Assembly (NCBI RefSeq): GCF_003054445.1
Contig: NC_042508.1
Span: forward strand, 310,001 to 374,000
DNA from: Pichia kudriavzevii
Lineage: Eukaryota; Ascomycota; Pichiomycetes; Pichiales; Pichiaceae
DNA length: 64,000 bases
Reading direction: 5' to 3'
Position numbers and translations under genes: made by a program. The notes below the pieces were generated by a model. The model saw only the letters and a list, made by a program, of their open reading frames with translations, was not told the DNA's origin and made no database searches. Positions within the stretch are counted from its first letter, which is position 1, and each line of letters begins with the position of its first letter. Below, piece after piece: positions 9,960 through 20,068 of the stretch.

Positions 9960-11429
9960 TTAGTTGGATTTGGACATCTGTTCCTTTTCGGTTTTAGCCA
10001 AGTATTCCAGTTGTCTCGAGTAGGTATTACCATTGGCGCCCGAATCCTTAATAACGGCGACTCTCAACGTCGATAACAAGTTATGGGCAGCGTTGGAATG
10101 GGCATAAACACCTCCATTGAATGCCACCGTAGCATCTTTACCATAGGAGGTACGAACTAATGCCTGACCACCTGGATGTTCAGTAATAAAAGAGGAACAG
10201 TCATGGACAATGCCAGAGATAATAATGTAACCCTTCTTTTGTGCAGCCTTTTCCTTAAATTCTTCCTTTGTCCAAATTGGCAAGTCTGCAATTTGAGGAC
10301 CCCAGTTTAATTTGGATCTCATTTCGTCAAGTTTCTTCTGCTTCTGTTGAAGTATTCCTTGATCAATGGCATTTTGAGAAAACTTCTTCAAATTGTACGC
10401 AAGTCCAACCTTGGATGCACACCAAATCAAAATCTTGGTTGGATCGTATTGGTACCATTTAAGGGCATTTCTATAATCCGAAGGGAACTCATGATGAAAG
10501 TTATGATAACCTTCACCAAAAGTGACCAAAGCCGTCAAGAAATGGTCTCTTGGGGTTCTTCTGTCATCAAATGGTTGCTCACCAATCCAGTGGGCTAGAG
10601 AGTTCACACAAAATGTAGCTTGTTGAATAGCAGAAGATTTTAAGAGACCTGCATAAATCAAGCCCCCCCAGAAATCGTTCCATAAATAGTGGGATAATAA
10701 AGCAGGGACCACCAGACCCATAATCAACATGATAGATAAGTAGTGTCTATGTTGGACTCTGACAATCCAGTCGTCAACTAAATCGGAAATGTCTGCTCTT
10801 GCCTTATATTTAGGATTAGGAACCAACAACATCCATCCAATATGGGAATACCAGAATCCCTTTCTTGCATCGTATGGATCACGGTCGGTATCGGTATATC
10901 TATGATGGATCCGATGAGAATGACCCCACCATTTGATGGAACCTTCAATAGCAGCGGCACCAAAGAGAGCAAAGACAATCTTTAATGGATCCTTTGCATC
11001 ATAAGCACGATGAGACCATAGTCTGTGGTAACCAGCAGTGATGGACAACCCACTCAATGAAAAGAGAATAACACCTAAAGTGACTGTTTGGATAGTTGGC
11101 TTAATTTGGAAATAAATTGCACCTGCAATTGCAAATAAAGGAAATGCAACAACAAGGTACAAGTTCAGCCAGTTGATTTTTTGGAAAAAAGTATCAAAGG
11201 ACCAATCTTTCTCCGAGATGTGTTGTTCCTTCTCATACTTGACCCTTAGTTCAGAGTCCCTTTTCAAAACTTCGGCAACCGAATCCCGAGCCAATTCTTC
11301 TGCTGTCACAGTAGTCATAGCCTTTGTACCCATCAGACGGCCTCCAATACCTGAGGCGACAATTCTCTTGACCGGTTTATTTGTGCCGGCTGCAACGGCA
11401 TTAGCCTGTGTGATATCAACACTGTCCAT
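9960..11429 (-). CDS. OLE1: Stearoyl-CoA delta-9 desaturase with cytochrome b5 domain
   Basis: Ole1 introduces the delta-9 double bond into palmitoyl- and stearoyl-CoA at the ER, using O2 and electrons passed through its fused cytochrome b5 domain. The 489-residue product has the three diiron-binding histidine boxes: HRLWSH (135-140), HRIHH (172-176) and HNFHH (309-313). Hydrophobic pairs lie at about 88-130 and 232-262. The C-terminal cytochrome b5 domain carries the heme motif HPGG at 418-421 and a second candidate heme histidine in YAHSNAAH (about 444). Size is close to S. cerevisiae Ole1 (510, from memory). The ATG at 11429 gives a short cytosolic N-terminus. It shares a 1.1-kb divergent promoter with the ribokinase gene. 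Confidence 0.97.
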   Translation of the reverse strand: MDSVDITQANAVAAGTNKPVKRIVASGIGGRLMGTKAMTTVTAEELARDSVAEVLKRDSELRVKYEKEQHISEKDWSFDTFFQKINWLNLYLVVAFPLFAIAGAIYFQIKPTIQTVTLGVILFSLSGLSITAGYHRLWSHRAYDAKDPLKIVFALFGAAAIEGSIKWWGHSHRIHHRYTDTDRDPYDARKGFWYSHIGWMLLVPNPKYKARADISDLVDDWIVRVQHRHYLSIMLIMGLVVPALLSHYLWNDFWGGLIYAGLLKSSAIQQATFCVNSLAHWIGEQPFDDRRTPRDHFLTALVTFGEGYHNFHHEFPSDYRNALKWYQYDPTKILIWCASKVGLAYNLKKFSQNAIDQGILQQKQKKLDEMRSKLNWGPQIADLPIWTKEEFKEKAAQKKGYIIISGIVHDCSSFITEHPGGQALVRTSYGKDATVAFNGGVYAHSNAAHNLLSTLRVAVIKDSGANGNTYSRQLEYLAKTEKEQMSKSN

Positions 11430-12542
11430 TATAAAACCTTCGACAATCGATGATCAATAATCAATAGACAAATATAAAAGCAAAGGAGAAAATGGAAATA
11501 ACAGACAACAACAACCAAATACCTCTATCGACTTGAAGTGTAGTATGAATTAAAAGAGTAGATAGTTGATGGTATACACTGCCAAACCAAGCTTTTTTTC
11601 TTTTTTTTCAAACCTTTAAAATTAAAAGGAAAAATCGTTAAAATGGTTTGACAAATTATGTGGCTAAGCCATTGGTATATATAGTTCCTATTTGTATATG
11701 TGGAAATCATATGCCTATCGATTTCGCCCCTACCCAAACATTTTTTTTTGGCACTTTCCCAATGGTGCGAAATCCCAACAAAATTTCACCGATACACGAA
11801 AAGGGAAAAAAAAAAAAAAGAAACAGCCCGAAATTGGCGTGTTCAACATACAACAATTTACTGCATTTTCGCATTGTGCAATAGAGGTCAAAGATAATAA
11901 AAAAAATACACGCGTCGCGTCGATTTTAGATGATAATTATTTCTTGGTTGGGAGAGTTGACGCATCGGTTTTTTTTATCCTAAAAAGGCAAAACCAAAAA
12001 AGGAAAGATTTGTCTTGCGCAAAGTGTTTTGCGTGCGCCACATCCATCACGTGTGCGGTTTGCATTTTTCAAAATTGAAGAGAGGAAAATAGAAACAGCA
12101 AAGATGCAAAAAAAAAAAAATAAAAAAAATGACCTCTTCATGACATCACCTGTCCCAAACCCCATTTTATTTCTATTCCGGTTTCTCCCTTGTTCTTTGT
12201 AGGAGTTGCATGTTTCCATATAACTCTGTGGAGTCTGTCATTGTAGCGGGATTTATATAGATATATCTGCCCCCCCCTCTTCCTTTCCTATCATCTTTAT
12301 CTCTCCACTCAACTACTCCGCTGTATCTTAAAAACTATACTGGACCCACCAATCTCCTTTTCTTTCTCTGTGTCTGTGTCTATTATAAAACCTCACTTCT
12401 TTCTTTAGACTCTATTGTTTGGTAAATCATCAGGTTGTCTCCTTTTCACCAACGCTACAAACTTTAAATCAGAACTTTATTTTATTCTTGCCAACCAACC
12501 ACAAGTTTTTTACAACATCATTGTGTCACATTTAATCTTATT
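11430..12542. other. Divergent promoter of OLE1 and the ribokinase gene
   Basis: No gene is supported. On the OLE1 side, TATATATA at about 11673-11680 is followed, reading toward upstream, by CCAAT (reverse complement of ATTGG at about 11669), a possible Hap-complex site. The middle contains ACGCGTCGCGTCG (11911-11923) and ATCACGTGTG (12047-12056). On the ribokinase side a TATATAGATATAT element lies at 12254-12266, then a long C/T-rich stretch typical of a highly expressed yeast leader. Confidence 0.55.
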
Positions 12543-14306
12543 ATGCCCATCATTGTTTGCGGTTCTTTGAATCACGATCTAGTCACACACACTTCTGTCT
12601 TCCCGCAACAGGGAGAAACCGTCACGGGAAACTCGTTTCAATCCCATTTGGGCGGTAAGGGTCTCAACGAGGCGGTTGCCTGTGCAAAACTCAAGTCCCC
12701 AAGTGACAAGTTCTCTGTCAAGTTATTTGGCGCCTTGGGAGACGATCCCGTGGCCGACGAATTTGTTCGGTATTTGACCAATGTCGGCGTTAAGACGGAC
12801 CTTATCAGTAAGATCAAGGGGCAAGTCACAGGGACTGCCACCATCATTGTTGAGGACAATGTGAATGCCGAAAATCGGATTATTGTTGTCTCTGGTGCAA
12901 ATGGCAAATTCACCCCTTCAAGGGAGGAATTGGATGCTGTTTTTAAAATGTCAAATATGCAGGAGTTGCAGTCTAGTATTGAAAATGTAGACATTCCATC
13001 TCATGTCCATTCCCATAGCACAAAGCCTCCATTCAACGAGCCAATTGCAAAGACTCTCGACGTTAGTCCTCATCCGCCTTCCAACATTCACTCTCATGGA
13101 TCAATGTCAAGTTTAAATAGATCAAATGGCTCTGAATCGGGTTTGAATGGATTGGTTTTGAAAAATGGCCAGTTGATCCATGAATGGTCGGCGTCTGGTA
13201 CTAACTTGGCCCAACAAGGCCAATTGCAAAACCAATCGGGAATAAGTTTACATTCTCATGCAACAAGACCAAGAAATGAAAGTGTGTCTTCAAATTCATC
13301 TCTTGGCTCGCATAAATTCAATGACATTCAAGTATCCAAAATCACAGGCTCGGTAAATCATAATGATCAAATGTTACCTTCTAATTTACATGCACATTCC
13401 TCTTCGGCGAAAATGGATACCTTAACGTATCCTTCTCCAAAACCGTCTGCAATTGATTTACAAAATGCAGCAATTGCATTGGCTTCCAAACAACCAGTAC
13501 CTAATAGATCTGGCTCCAACCTGAACTTGACTGCACAGGCGAGGTTGGCTAATGTCTCGTTTTCACTAGGCGGGTCAAGTGCTCATCCTTCAAATGTATC
13601 TTTAAGTCCATCGCAGACTTATTTGAGCAACATTCGAAACCCAGTGCCAAATTCAAAACCAGTGGTTGACGATTTGAAGTATTACCTCGTTATACAAAAT
13701 GAGATTCCTAATCCACATACCATTATTGATTACGTATCAAAGAATTATACCAATGTCCAGATTATGTACAACCCATCTCCGTTACCGAACGCCAAAGATG
13801 GATACAACTCGTCGTTTTTGGACTCGTTGCTCCATTCCACCTTTGTTGTCATGAATGAGCACGAATTAGCCAACATTGTGGCCAACTTCCATCCTAATCC
13901 AGCAAGTGAGCCAATGACTGTGTTGAAGAATGTCAGTAATTACGAGCCAAGCAGTGAGTTTGAGCTTGATGGTTTTGTGAAGCAGTTGACCAAGCTCAAG
14001 AGTTTCCTAACGAAGCCAAATGTTATTGTCACGCTTGGCGAGGCGGGCATCCTCTACTCGATTGGCGGACAGTTTACGTACGCGTATGTTCCCTCGGAGG
14101 AAGTTGACGAGGACGACATTGTCGACACCACCGGTGCTGGAGACACGTTTCTAGGCGCAGTCACCACGTGTCTATATAGGGGGGAAAGTTTGGAGTCTGC
14201 CATCAAGTTTGCCGCTAGGGCGTCGGCAGAAACTATCAAGAAGAGCGGTGCAGCAGAGGCCATGCCAAGATATGGCGACGTTGAAAGAAGAGGATGGGTT
14301 TTATAA
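12543..14306 (+). CDS. RBK1: PfkB-family ribokinase with a large His/Ser/Asn-rich insertion
   Basis: Ribokinase phosphorylates D-ribose to ribose-5-phosphate, feeding the pentose phosphate pathway. Residues 1-140 hold the N-terminal PfkB region: MPIIVCGSLNHDLV, the glycine-rich HLGGKGLNEAVA segment, GALGDDPVADEF. The C-terminal region (about 380-587) has IVTLGEAGILYS and the PfkB signature DTTGAGDTFLGA with its catalytic Asp. Between them, about 145-378, lies a low-complexity block rich in Ser, Asn, His and Pro with recurring HSH/HAH motifs. Yeast ribokinases are usually near 330 residues; this one is 587, and the excess is this block. No splice consensus bounds it and the frame is open throughout, so it looks like a true protein insertion. 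Another PfkB sugar specificity is possible. Confidence 0.85.
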   Translation: MPIIVCGSLNHDLVTHTSVFPQQGETVTGNSFQSHLGGKGLNEAVACAKLKSPSDKFSVKLFGALGDDPVADEFVRYLTNVGVKTDLISKIKGQVTGTATIIVEDNVNAENRIIVVSGANGKFTPSREELDAVFKMSNMQELQSSIENVDIPSHVHSHSTKPPFNEPIAKTLDVSPHPPSNIHSHGSMSSLNRSNGSESGLNGLVLKNGQLIHEWSASGTNLAQQGQLQNQSGISLHSHATRPRNESVSSNSSLGSHKFNDIQVSKITGSVNHNDQMLPSNLHAHSSSAKMDTLTYPSPKPSAIDLQNAAIALASKQPVPNRSGSNLNLTAQARLANVSFSLGGSSAHPSNVSLSPSQTYLSNIRNPVPNSKPVVDDLKYYLVIQNEIPNPHTIIDYVSKNYTNVQIMYNPSPLPNAKDGYNSSFLDSLLHSTFVVMNEHELANIVANFHPNPASEPMTVLKNVSNYEPSSEFELDGFVKQLTKLKSFLTKPNVIVTLGEAGILYSIGGQFTYAYVPSEEVDEDDIVDTTGAGDTFLGAVTTCLYRGESLESAIKFAARASAETIKKSGAAEAMPRYGDVERRGWVL

Positions 14307-14840
14307 AGTAAATGTGTATTTTATGTCTACATAATATTTGAAAATAGAAGAAATAATTATTGACAGAGAGGTTGACCACTGTTTTCTGTTTCTCTTGAAC
14401 TGATAGTTCAACCAATAACTTCCGAATTAGGAAGTTGCGTTGCGTTGCGCGTATTCTTGTTTTCCTGTTCAATTCATACCGTAAGCCAAGGGTTTTTCCC
14501 CATGGATAATTTAATATTATTTACATAAATTTCTGCCATTAAGAAAAAAAGAAGGTAGTTGTAGGCATGTTTCAGTAAATTTGGAATCGTCTCTATACTT
14601 AACAGACCATTTATCATAGTCACTGTTTGTAAATGAGCATCCACCAATTCATGTTCCATGTTCTGCTACAAATTGCACCTTCATCACCTTTCCAAAAGAA
14701 GTGATTTGATGACATGTCTGGGGCGCGACATGGTTGAATGTTGTACTCAAAATATATGAAATTTCACAATAAGATTGTAGGTGTTGCGATAAGAAGACCT
14801 TTAATTTTGAAGATATACAGTGTACAAGGATATGAGGCAA
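14307..14840. other. Convergent 3' regions of the ribokinase and MIG-type genes
   Basis: One ATG-started minus-strand frame of 61 codons exists (14474-14659) with a hydrophobic stretch (NYLLFFLMAEIYV). It matches no family I know and is within chance expectation. A 5-bp tandem GTTGC near 14437 is the only other structure seen. No RNA gene recognised. Confidence 0.45.
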
Positions 14841-15794
<954 letters not shown>

Positions 15795-15931
15795 CTATTC
15801 TATCCAATGATATCCTATTCTTTTCTTTCCTGGTGTTTTGTACTGTATTCTCTTGTGCTGTATCTTTGCGTATCCGGCTCGCTCCTGTCTGTGTGCACAA
15901 GACCGAAGACACTGTGCTGTAGTGGAATGGA

Positions 15932-15946
15932 GGGGGGGGGGGGGGG
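15932..15946 (+). repeat. G15 homopolymer tract
   Basis: An uninterrupted run of 15 G, followed by AGGG. It is unusual in an A/T-rich yeast promoter and prone to length change or sequencing error. Confidence 0.85.
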
Positions 15947-16085
15947 AGGGAACTATGGAGAGCCAGAGATATCCCAATCACATATACAGATAACTCAAAA
16001 ATTGTACTTTACACAGTGTAATATGCACATATTATATTCCAGCACCCGCAAACAGTGGGGAAAATCAAGAGGTGATGGGGGTTTA

Positions 16086-16096
16086 CCCCGGAAAAT
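16086..16096 (-). promoter_or_regulatory. Candidate Mig1-type GC-box operator
   Basis: CCCCGGAAAAT fits the reverse complement of the Mig1 consensus WWWWNSYGGGG at every position. It lies between the MIG-type repressor and TKL1, so it could mediate autoregulation or glucose control of TKL1. Function is inferred from the consensus only. Confidence 0.45.
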
Positions 16097-16448
16097 AGTA
16101 CAACCGACCGAAATCTCGGGAAAGGGGGAAATTGGAACAGTGGGCGATTCTCTCTTTCTCCCTCGTTTGATCCGTCTGTTTCTCTACAATGGGCTGGAAG
16201 AGGAGGCGACAAGGAAAATGAGATTTTTTTTTTTCCCAGTCTTCAAAACGGAATTTCGTCGCCCGTTTCGCGGTTGTTGATTTTTTTACCATTTTTTTTT
16301 TTTTTTGTTTTTCGCTCTTTATTATATTGTCGAATACAGTCACGAGGAGAAATTTACTGAGGGCGAGGGCGAGGGGGGGAGGAAATTCAGTCATTGGAAT
16401 TTTCTATATTTAAAGTTAACAAGTGCTCTTTATTTGGTGAGTGGTTTC

Positions 16449-16456
16449 TATATAAA
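16449..16456 (+). promoter_or_regulatory. TATA box of TKL1
   Basis: TATATAAA 92 bp upstream of the TKL1 start codon, within the usual yeast TATA-to-ATG window for a strongly expressed metabolic gene. Confidence 0.65.
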
Positions 16457-16547
16457 CTAAATTAGGTTAGTTGAGCTGAGCTTAAATTTATTACAATTCA
16501 TTTCATTTCATTAATCCTACCAATCCAATCCACAGTAGAAGTACAAC

Positions 16548-18578
16548 ATGTCGGACATCACCACCAAGGCAGTCAACACGATCCGTGTGTTAGCGGCAGA
16601 CGTTGTTGCAAAGGCGAATTCCGGGCATCCAGGTGCCCCAATGGGAATGGCTCCAGCAGCTCATGTTTTATTTTCCCAATTAAAGACTAATCCAAAGAAT
16701 CCAGAATGGATCAACAGAGACCGGTTTGTGCTCTCCAATGGCCATGCGGTTGCATTATTGTACGTTATGCTGCATCTCTCCGGGTACCCTATTTCTATGG
16801 AGGATTTGAAACAGTTTAGACAGTTGGATTCAAAGACTCCTGGCCATCCAGAGAGTGAGACTGTTGGTGTTGACGTCACTACAGGTCCATTAGGTCAAGG
16901 TATCTCCAATGCCGTTGGTCTGGCCATTGCGCAGGCGAATTTCGGCGCAACCTACAACAAACCGGGCTACACCATCTCAAATAACTACACATACACGTTT
17001 TTCGGTGACGGTTGTATGATGGAAGGTGTTGCCTCTGAGGCAGCATCTCTTGCTGGCCATTTACAGTTGGGCAACTTGATTGCCTTTTATGATGATAACA
17101 AGATCTCAATTGATGGTTCCACCAATATGGCCTTCACCGAGGATGTTTCCAAGAGGTTAGAATCTTACGGTTGGGAAGTTATTGAAGTTAAGGATGCAGA
17201 CACTGATTTTGATGCCCTGGCTCTTGCCATTGAAAAGGCAAAGTCCAACAAGAACCAACCATCTTGTATTAGAATGTCCACTACCATTGGTTATGGTTCC
17301 TTGAAGCAGGGAACTGCCGGTGTCCATGGTTCTCCATTAAAGGCAGACGACATTGCCCAATTGAAGGAGAAATGGGGGTTTGATCCTGCAAAGTCATTTA
17401 ATGTCGAAGATGATGTCTATGATTATTGGAAGTCTGTTGCTGCTAGGGGGGAAGAGGAAAATAGAAAATGGGATTCTCTCTTTGAAGCTTATTCAAAGGA
17501 GTACCCTAAGGAAGCCGAAGAAATCAAGAGGAGAGTCTCTTATAAGTTACCACAAGGTTGGGAGAAGGTCTTACCAACTTACACCAAGGATGATAAACCT
17601 CTTGCATCAAGAAAATTATCAGAAATTGTCCTGGGTAAAATCGAAGAATCTTTACCTGAACTAATTGGTGGTTCAGCGGATTTGACTCCTTCCAACTTGA
17701 CCAGATGGGGTGGTGCAGTTGATTTCCAACCTCCTCAAACCGGATTGGGAGATTATGCCGGCAGATACATCAGATTTGGTGTTAGAGAACACGGTATGGG
17801 TGCAATCATGAATGGTATTGCAGCATACGGTGCTAACTACAAGCCTTATGGTGGTACCTTTTTGAACTTTGTCTCTTATGCTGCCGGTGCAGTTAGATTA
17901 TCTGCATTGTCGGGCCACCCTGTCATTTGGGTTGCTACTCATGACTCTATTGGTTTGGGTGAAGACGGTCCAACCCATCAACCAATTGAAACCTTGGCTC
18001 ACTTTAGAGCTACTCCAAACTTGATGGTCTGGAGACCAGCAGATGGTAATGAAGTTTCTGCAGCTTATAAGGTTGCCCTGGAATCTCTTGCAACTCCTTC
18101 CATCATTGCATTGACCAGACAAAACTTGCCACAATTGGAAAACTCCTCTATTGAAAAGGCAACTAAAGGTGGTTACATCTTAAACGACATTGATAATGCC
18201 AAGTTGATTATTGCCGCAACAGGTTCCGAAGTTTCCCTTGCAGTTGAAGCTGCTGACAAATTAACCAGTGAGGGCATTCCAACCAAGGTTGTCTCTGTTC
18301 CAGACTTCTACACCTTTGACAAGCAATCCCACGAGTACAAGATGTCTGTCTTCCCGCACGGCATTCCAGTTGTTTCTCTCGAAGTTATGTCATCCTTTGG
18401 TTGGTCCAAATATGCTCATGCACATATTTCATTAGACAGATTTGGTGCATCTGCTCCAGCTGATAAATTGTTTGAAAAGTTTGGTTTCACCAAGGACGTT
18501 GTTGCTGACAAGGCAAAGAAGGTGGTCTCGTATTACGCGGGCAAGGAGGTCTTGTCCCAATTGGAAACTCCTTTTTAA
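16548..18578 (+). CDS. TKL1: Transketolase
   Basis: Transketolase moves two-carbon ketol units between pentose-phosphate and glycolytic sugar phosphates in the cytosol, using thiamine diphosphate and a divalent metal. The 676-residue product aligns along its length with S. cerevisiae Tkl1 (680). It has the N-terminal SGHPGAPMGMAP segment with the substrate-binding His, the thiamine-diphosphate motif GDGCMMEG (153-160), the SADLTPSNLT segment, and the pyrimidine-domain region RFGVREHGMGAIMNG with the catalytic Glu. SYAAGAVRLSALSGHP and HDSIGLGEDGPTHQP follow. CTG codons encode leucine at conserved positions here (YVMLHLSGYP), which shows that CTG is not read as serine. Confidence 0.98.
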   Translation: MSDITTKAVNTIRVLAADVVAKANSGHPGAPMGMAPAAHVLFSQLKTNPKNPEWINRDRFVLSNGHAVALLYVMLHLSGYPISMEDLKQFRQLDSKTPGHPESETVGVDVTTGPLGQGISNAVGLAIAQANFGATYNKPGYTISNNYTYTFFGDGCMMEGVASEAASLAGHLQLGNLIAFYDDNKISIDGSTNMAFTEDVSKRLESYGWEVIEVKDADTDFDALALAIEKAKSNKNQPSCIRMSTTIGYGSLKQGTAGVHGSPLKADDIAQLKEKWGFDPAKSFNVEDDVYDYWKSVAARGEEENRKWDSLFEAYSKEYPKEAEEIKRRVSYKLPQGWEKVLPTYTKDDKPLASRKLSEIVLGKIEESLPELIGGSADLTPSNLTRWGGAVDFQPPQTGLGDYAGRYIRFGVREHGMGAIMNGIAAYGANYKPYGGTFLNFVSYAAGAVRLSALSGHPVIWVATHDSIGLGEDGPTHQPIETLAHFRATPNLMVWRPADGNEVSAAYKVALESLATPSIIALTRQNLPQLENSSIEKATKGGYILNDIDNAKLIIAATGSEVSLAVEAADKLTSEGIPTKVVSVPDFYTFDKQSHEYKMSVFPHGIPVVSLEVMSSFGWSKYAHAHISLDRFGASAPADKLFEKFGFTKDVVADKAKKVVSYYAGKEVLSQLETPF

Positions 18579-18991
18579 ATCTAATAGTTTAATCACAGCT
18601 TATAGTCTATTATAGTTTTCTTTTTTAAACATTGTTGTATTTTGTCCCCCCCCCTCTAATTGATGATGATTATCCTATAAGAATCCAATAAAACGATGGA
18701 AACTAATACTTTCTCCTTTGTCATGTGGTCTTTAGTATTTCTTGAACATTGGCTCTGATTTCTCGACTTTATAGTCCTATTAAAATCTCTGTTAGTTCTC
18801 GATCGTTGTATCTCGTTTCTTGTCTCTTTGGTGGATGATTTTGCGTGCGAACATGTTTTTTTCCCTTTCTCTCACCATCATCGTGTAGTTCTTGTCACCA
18901 TCCCCCCACCCCTTCCTTCTCTCATTGATTCTATAAGAGCTTATCCACAGAGGTGCAGTAACGAGGTAGTTTAACCTTCGAGTGGATCAAA
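18579..18991. other. TKL1 terminator region and AGE2 promoter
   Basis: It includes TTTTTAAAC and TATAGT-type A/T elements just after the TKL1 stop, a C10 run (18643-18653 region) and C/T-rich sequence before AGE2. No gene was recognised. Confidence 0.5.
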
Positions 18992-19963
18992 ATGTCACAC
19001 ATGAAATCAAATGCTCAAACAGCTAGAAACAAGGCCCGGTTGATGGAACTGCTCAAGGACCCGTCAAATAAACACTGTGCGGACTGCAAGGTTTCCAAAA
19101 ATCCACGTTGGGCATCGTGGAATCTAGGACTCTTCATTTGCATCAGATGTAGTGGAATCCACCGGAGCTTGGGCACACACATAACACGGGTGAAATCTGT
19201 CGATTTGGACTCGTGGACGGACGAACAGACGGAGTCCATGTGTAACTGGGGGAACTCCAAGGCCAACCAGTATTGGGAGGCTAAGTTAAATGATGGGAGG
19301 GGTGACTACGTTCCAGTGGAGGGGAAGGTTGAGAGCTTTGTAAGAACCAAGTACGTGTTGGGCAAATGGAAAGCAGATGGTGAGAGAAACCCAGACAGGT
19401 TCAGCTCTAACAATGGTACTGCTGCACGTACAAATATAACTTCAAGTACTAATGCAAGCACAAATATCAGTACCAGTACCACCAAGAGTTCGAGTTTAGG
19501 TAGCCCATTGGATGACTCAATTAACTCGCTGTTAGACATTGCTCCAACACCAACAGCCCAAAGTGTCGAGAGCGCCCATTCGAATCCAGTGTCGTTGCAT
19601 TCAATGTCTTCCCTCAACACTTCCACACATTCGATCAATCGATCAAAGACAAACCCAACAATCTCATTACTTGAACAACAACCACCTTTAAGATCACACT
19701 CCAGGAATGAAAATAAATACAACAACAACGGCAACAGCAACAACAGGCACGAATTGAAGAAGAGTATTTTGAGCCTGTACTCTACGCCGACTCCTTCTCA
19801 GAGTAACGTTTCGTTAACCAACAACTCGCCAGTCTCAGTGCCATCTACAGCTACTAGCAGTGCCAATGTAAATACTGCTAATTCCAACATTTGGAACACA
19901 CCAGCAATTGCTACATCAAAAACTTATGTCCCCGAAGACCCTTTTAAAAATGTATGGAATTGA
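18992..19963 (+). CDS. AGE2: ArfGAP for trans-Golgi/endosome transport
   Basis: Age2 stimulates GTP hydrolysis by Arf1/Arf2 and, with Gcs1, supports vesicle formation at the trans-Golgi network and endosomes. Residues 15-135 form the ArfGAP domain. The C4 zinc finger uses C29, C32, C50 and C53, around the family-typical NPRWASWNLGLFICIRC, and the catalytic arginine finger is R58 in GIHRSLGTHITRVKS. The remaining ~190 residues are low-complexity Ser/Asn/Thr and end in YVPEDPFKNVWN, whose DPF is a possible clathrin-adaptor-binding motif. The length (323) and layout fit Age2/SMAP rather than Gcs1 or Glo3, which have other signatures. The 3' end faces RSE1 with 105 bp between stops. Confidence 0.9.
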   Translation: MSHMKSNAQTARNKARLMELLKDPSNKHCADCKVSKNPRWASWNLGLFICIRCSGIHRSLGTHITRVKSVDLDSWTDEQTESMCNWGNSKANQYWEAKLNDGRGDYVPVEGKVESFVRTKYVLGKWKADGERNPDRFSSNNGTAARTNITSSTNASTNISTSTTKSSSLGSPLDDSINSLLDIAPTPTAQSVESAHSNPVSLHSMSSLNTSTHSINRSKTNPTISLLEQQPPLRSHSRNENKYNNNGNSNNRHELKKSILSLYSTPTPSQSNVSLTNNSPVSVPSTATSSANVNTANSNIWNTPAIATSKTYVPEDPFKNVWN

Positions 19964-20068
19964 CACATATAAAAATAGATTGATTTATCATAGTCGTGTA
20001 CACACACACACGCCCTCATCTCTTCATACAAACCTATGTTTATATACATACACATATCCGTATAATTC

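Noticed and set aside
14474-14659. 61-codon ATG ORF in the 3'-3' spacer
   Set aside because: Length is within chance for A/T-rich DNA, and the product resembles no known small yeast protein.
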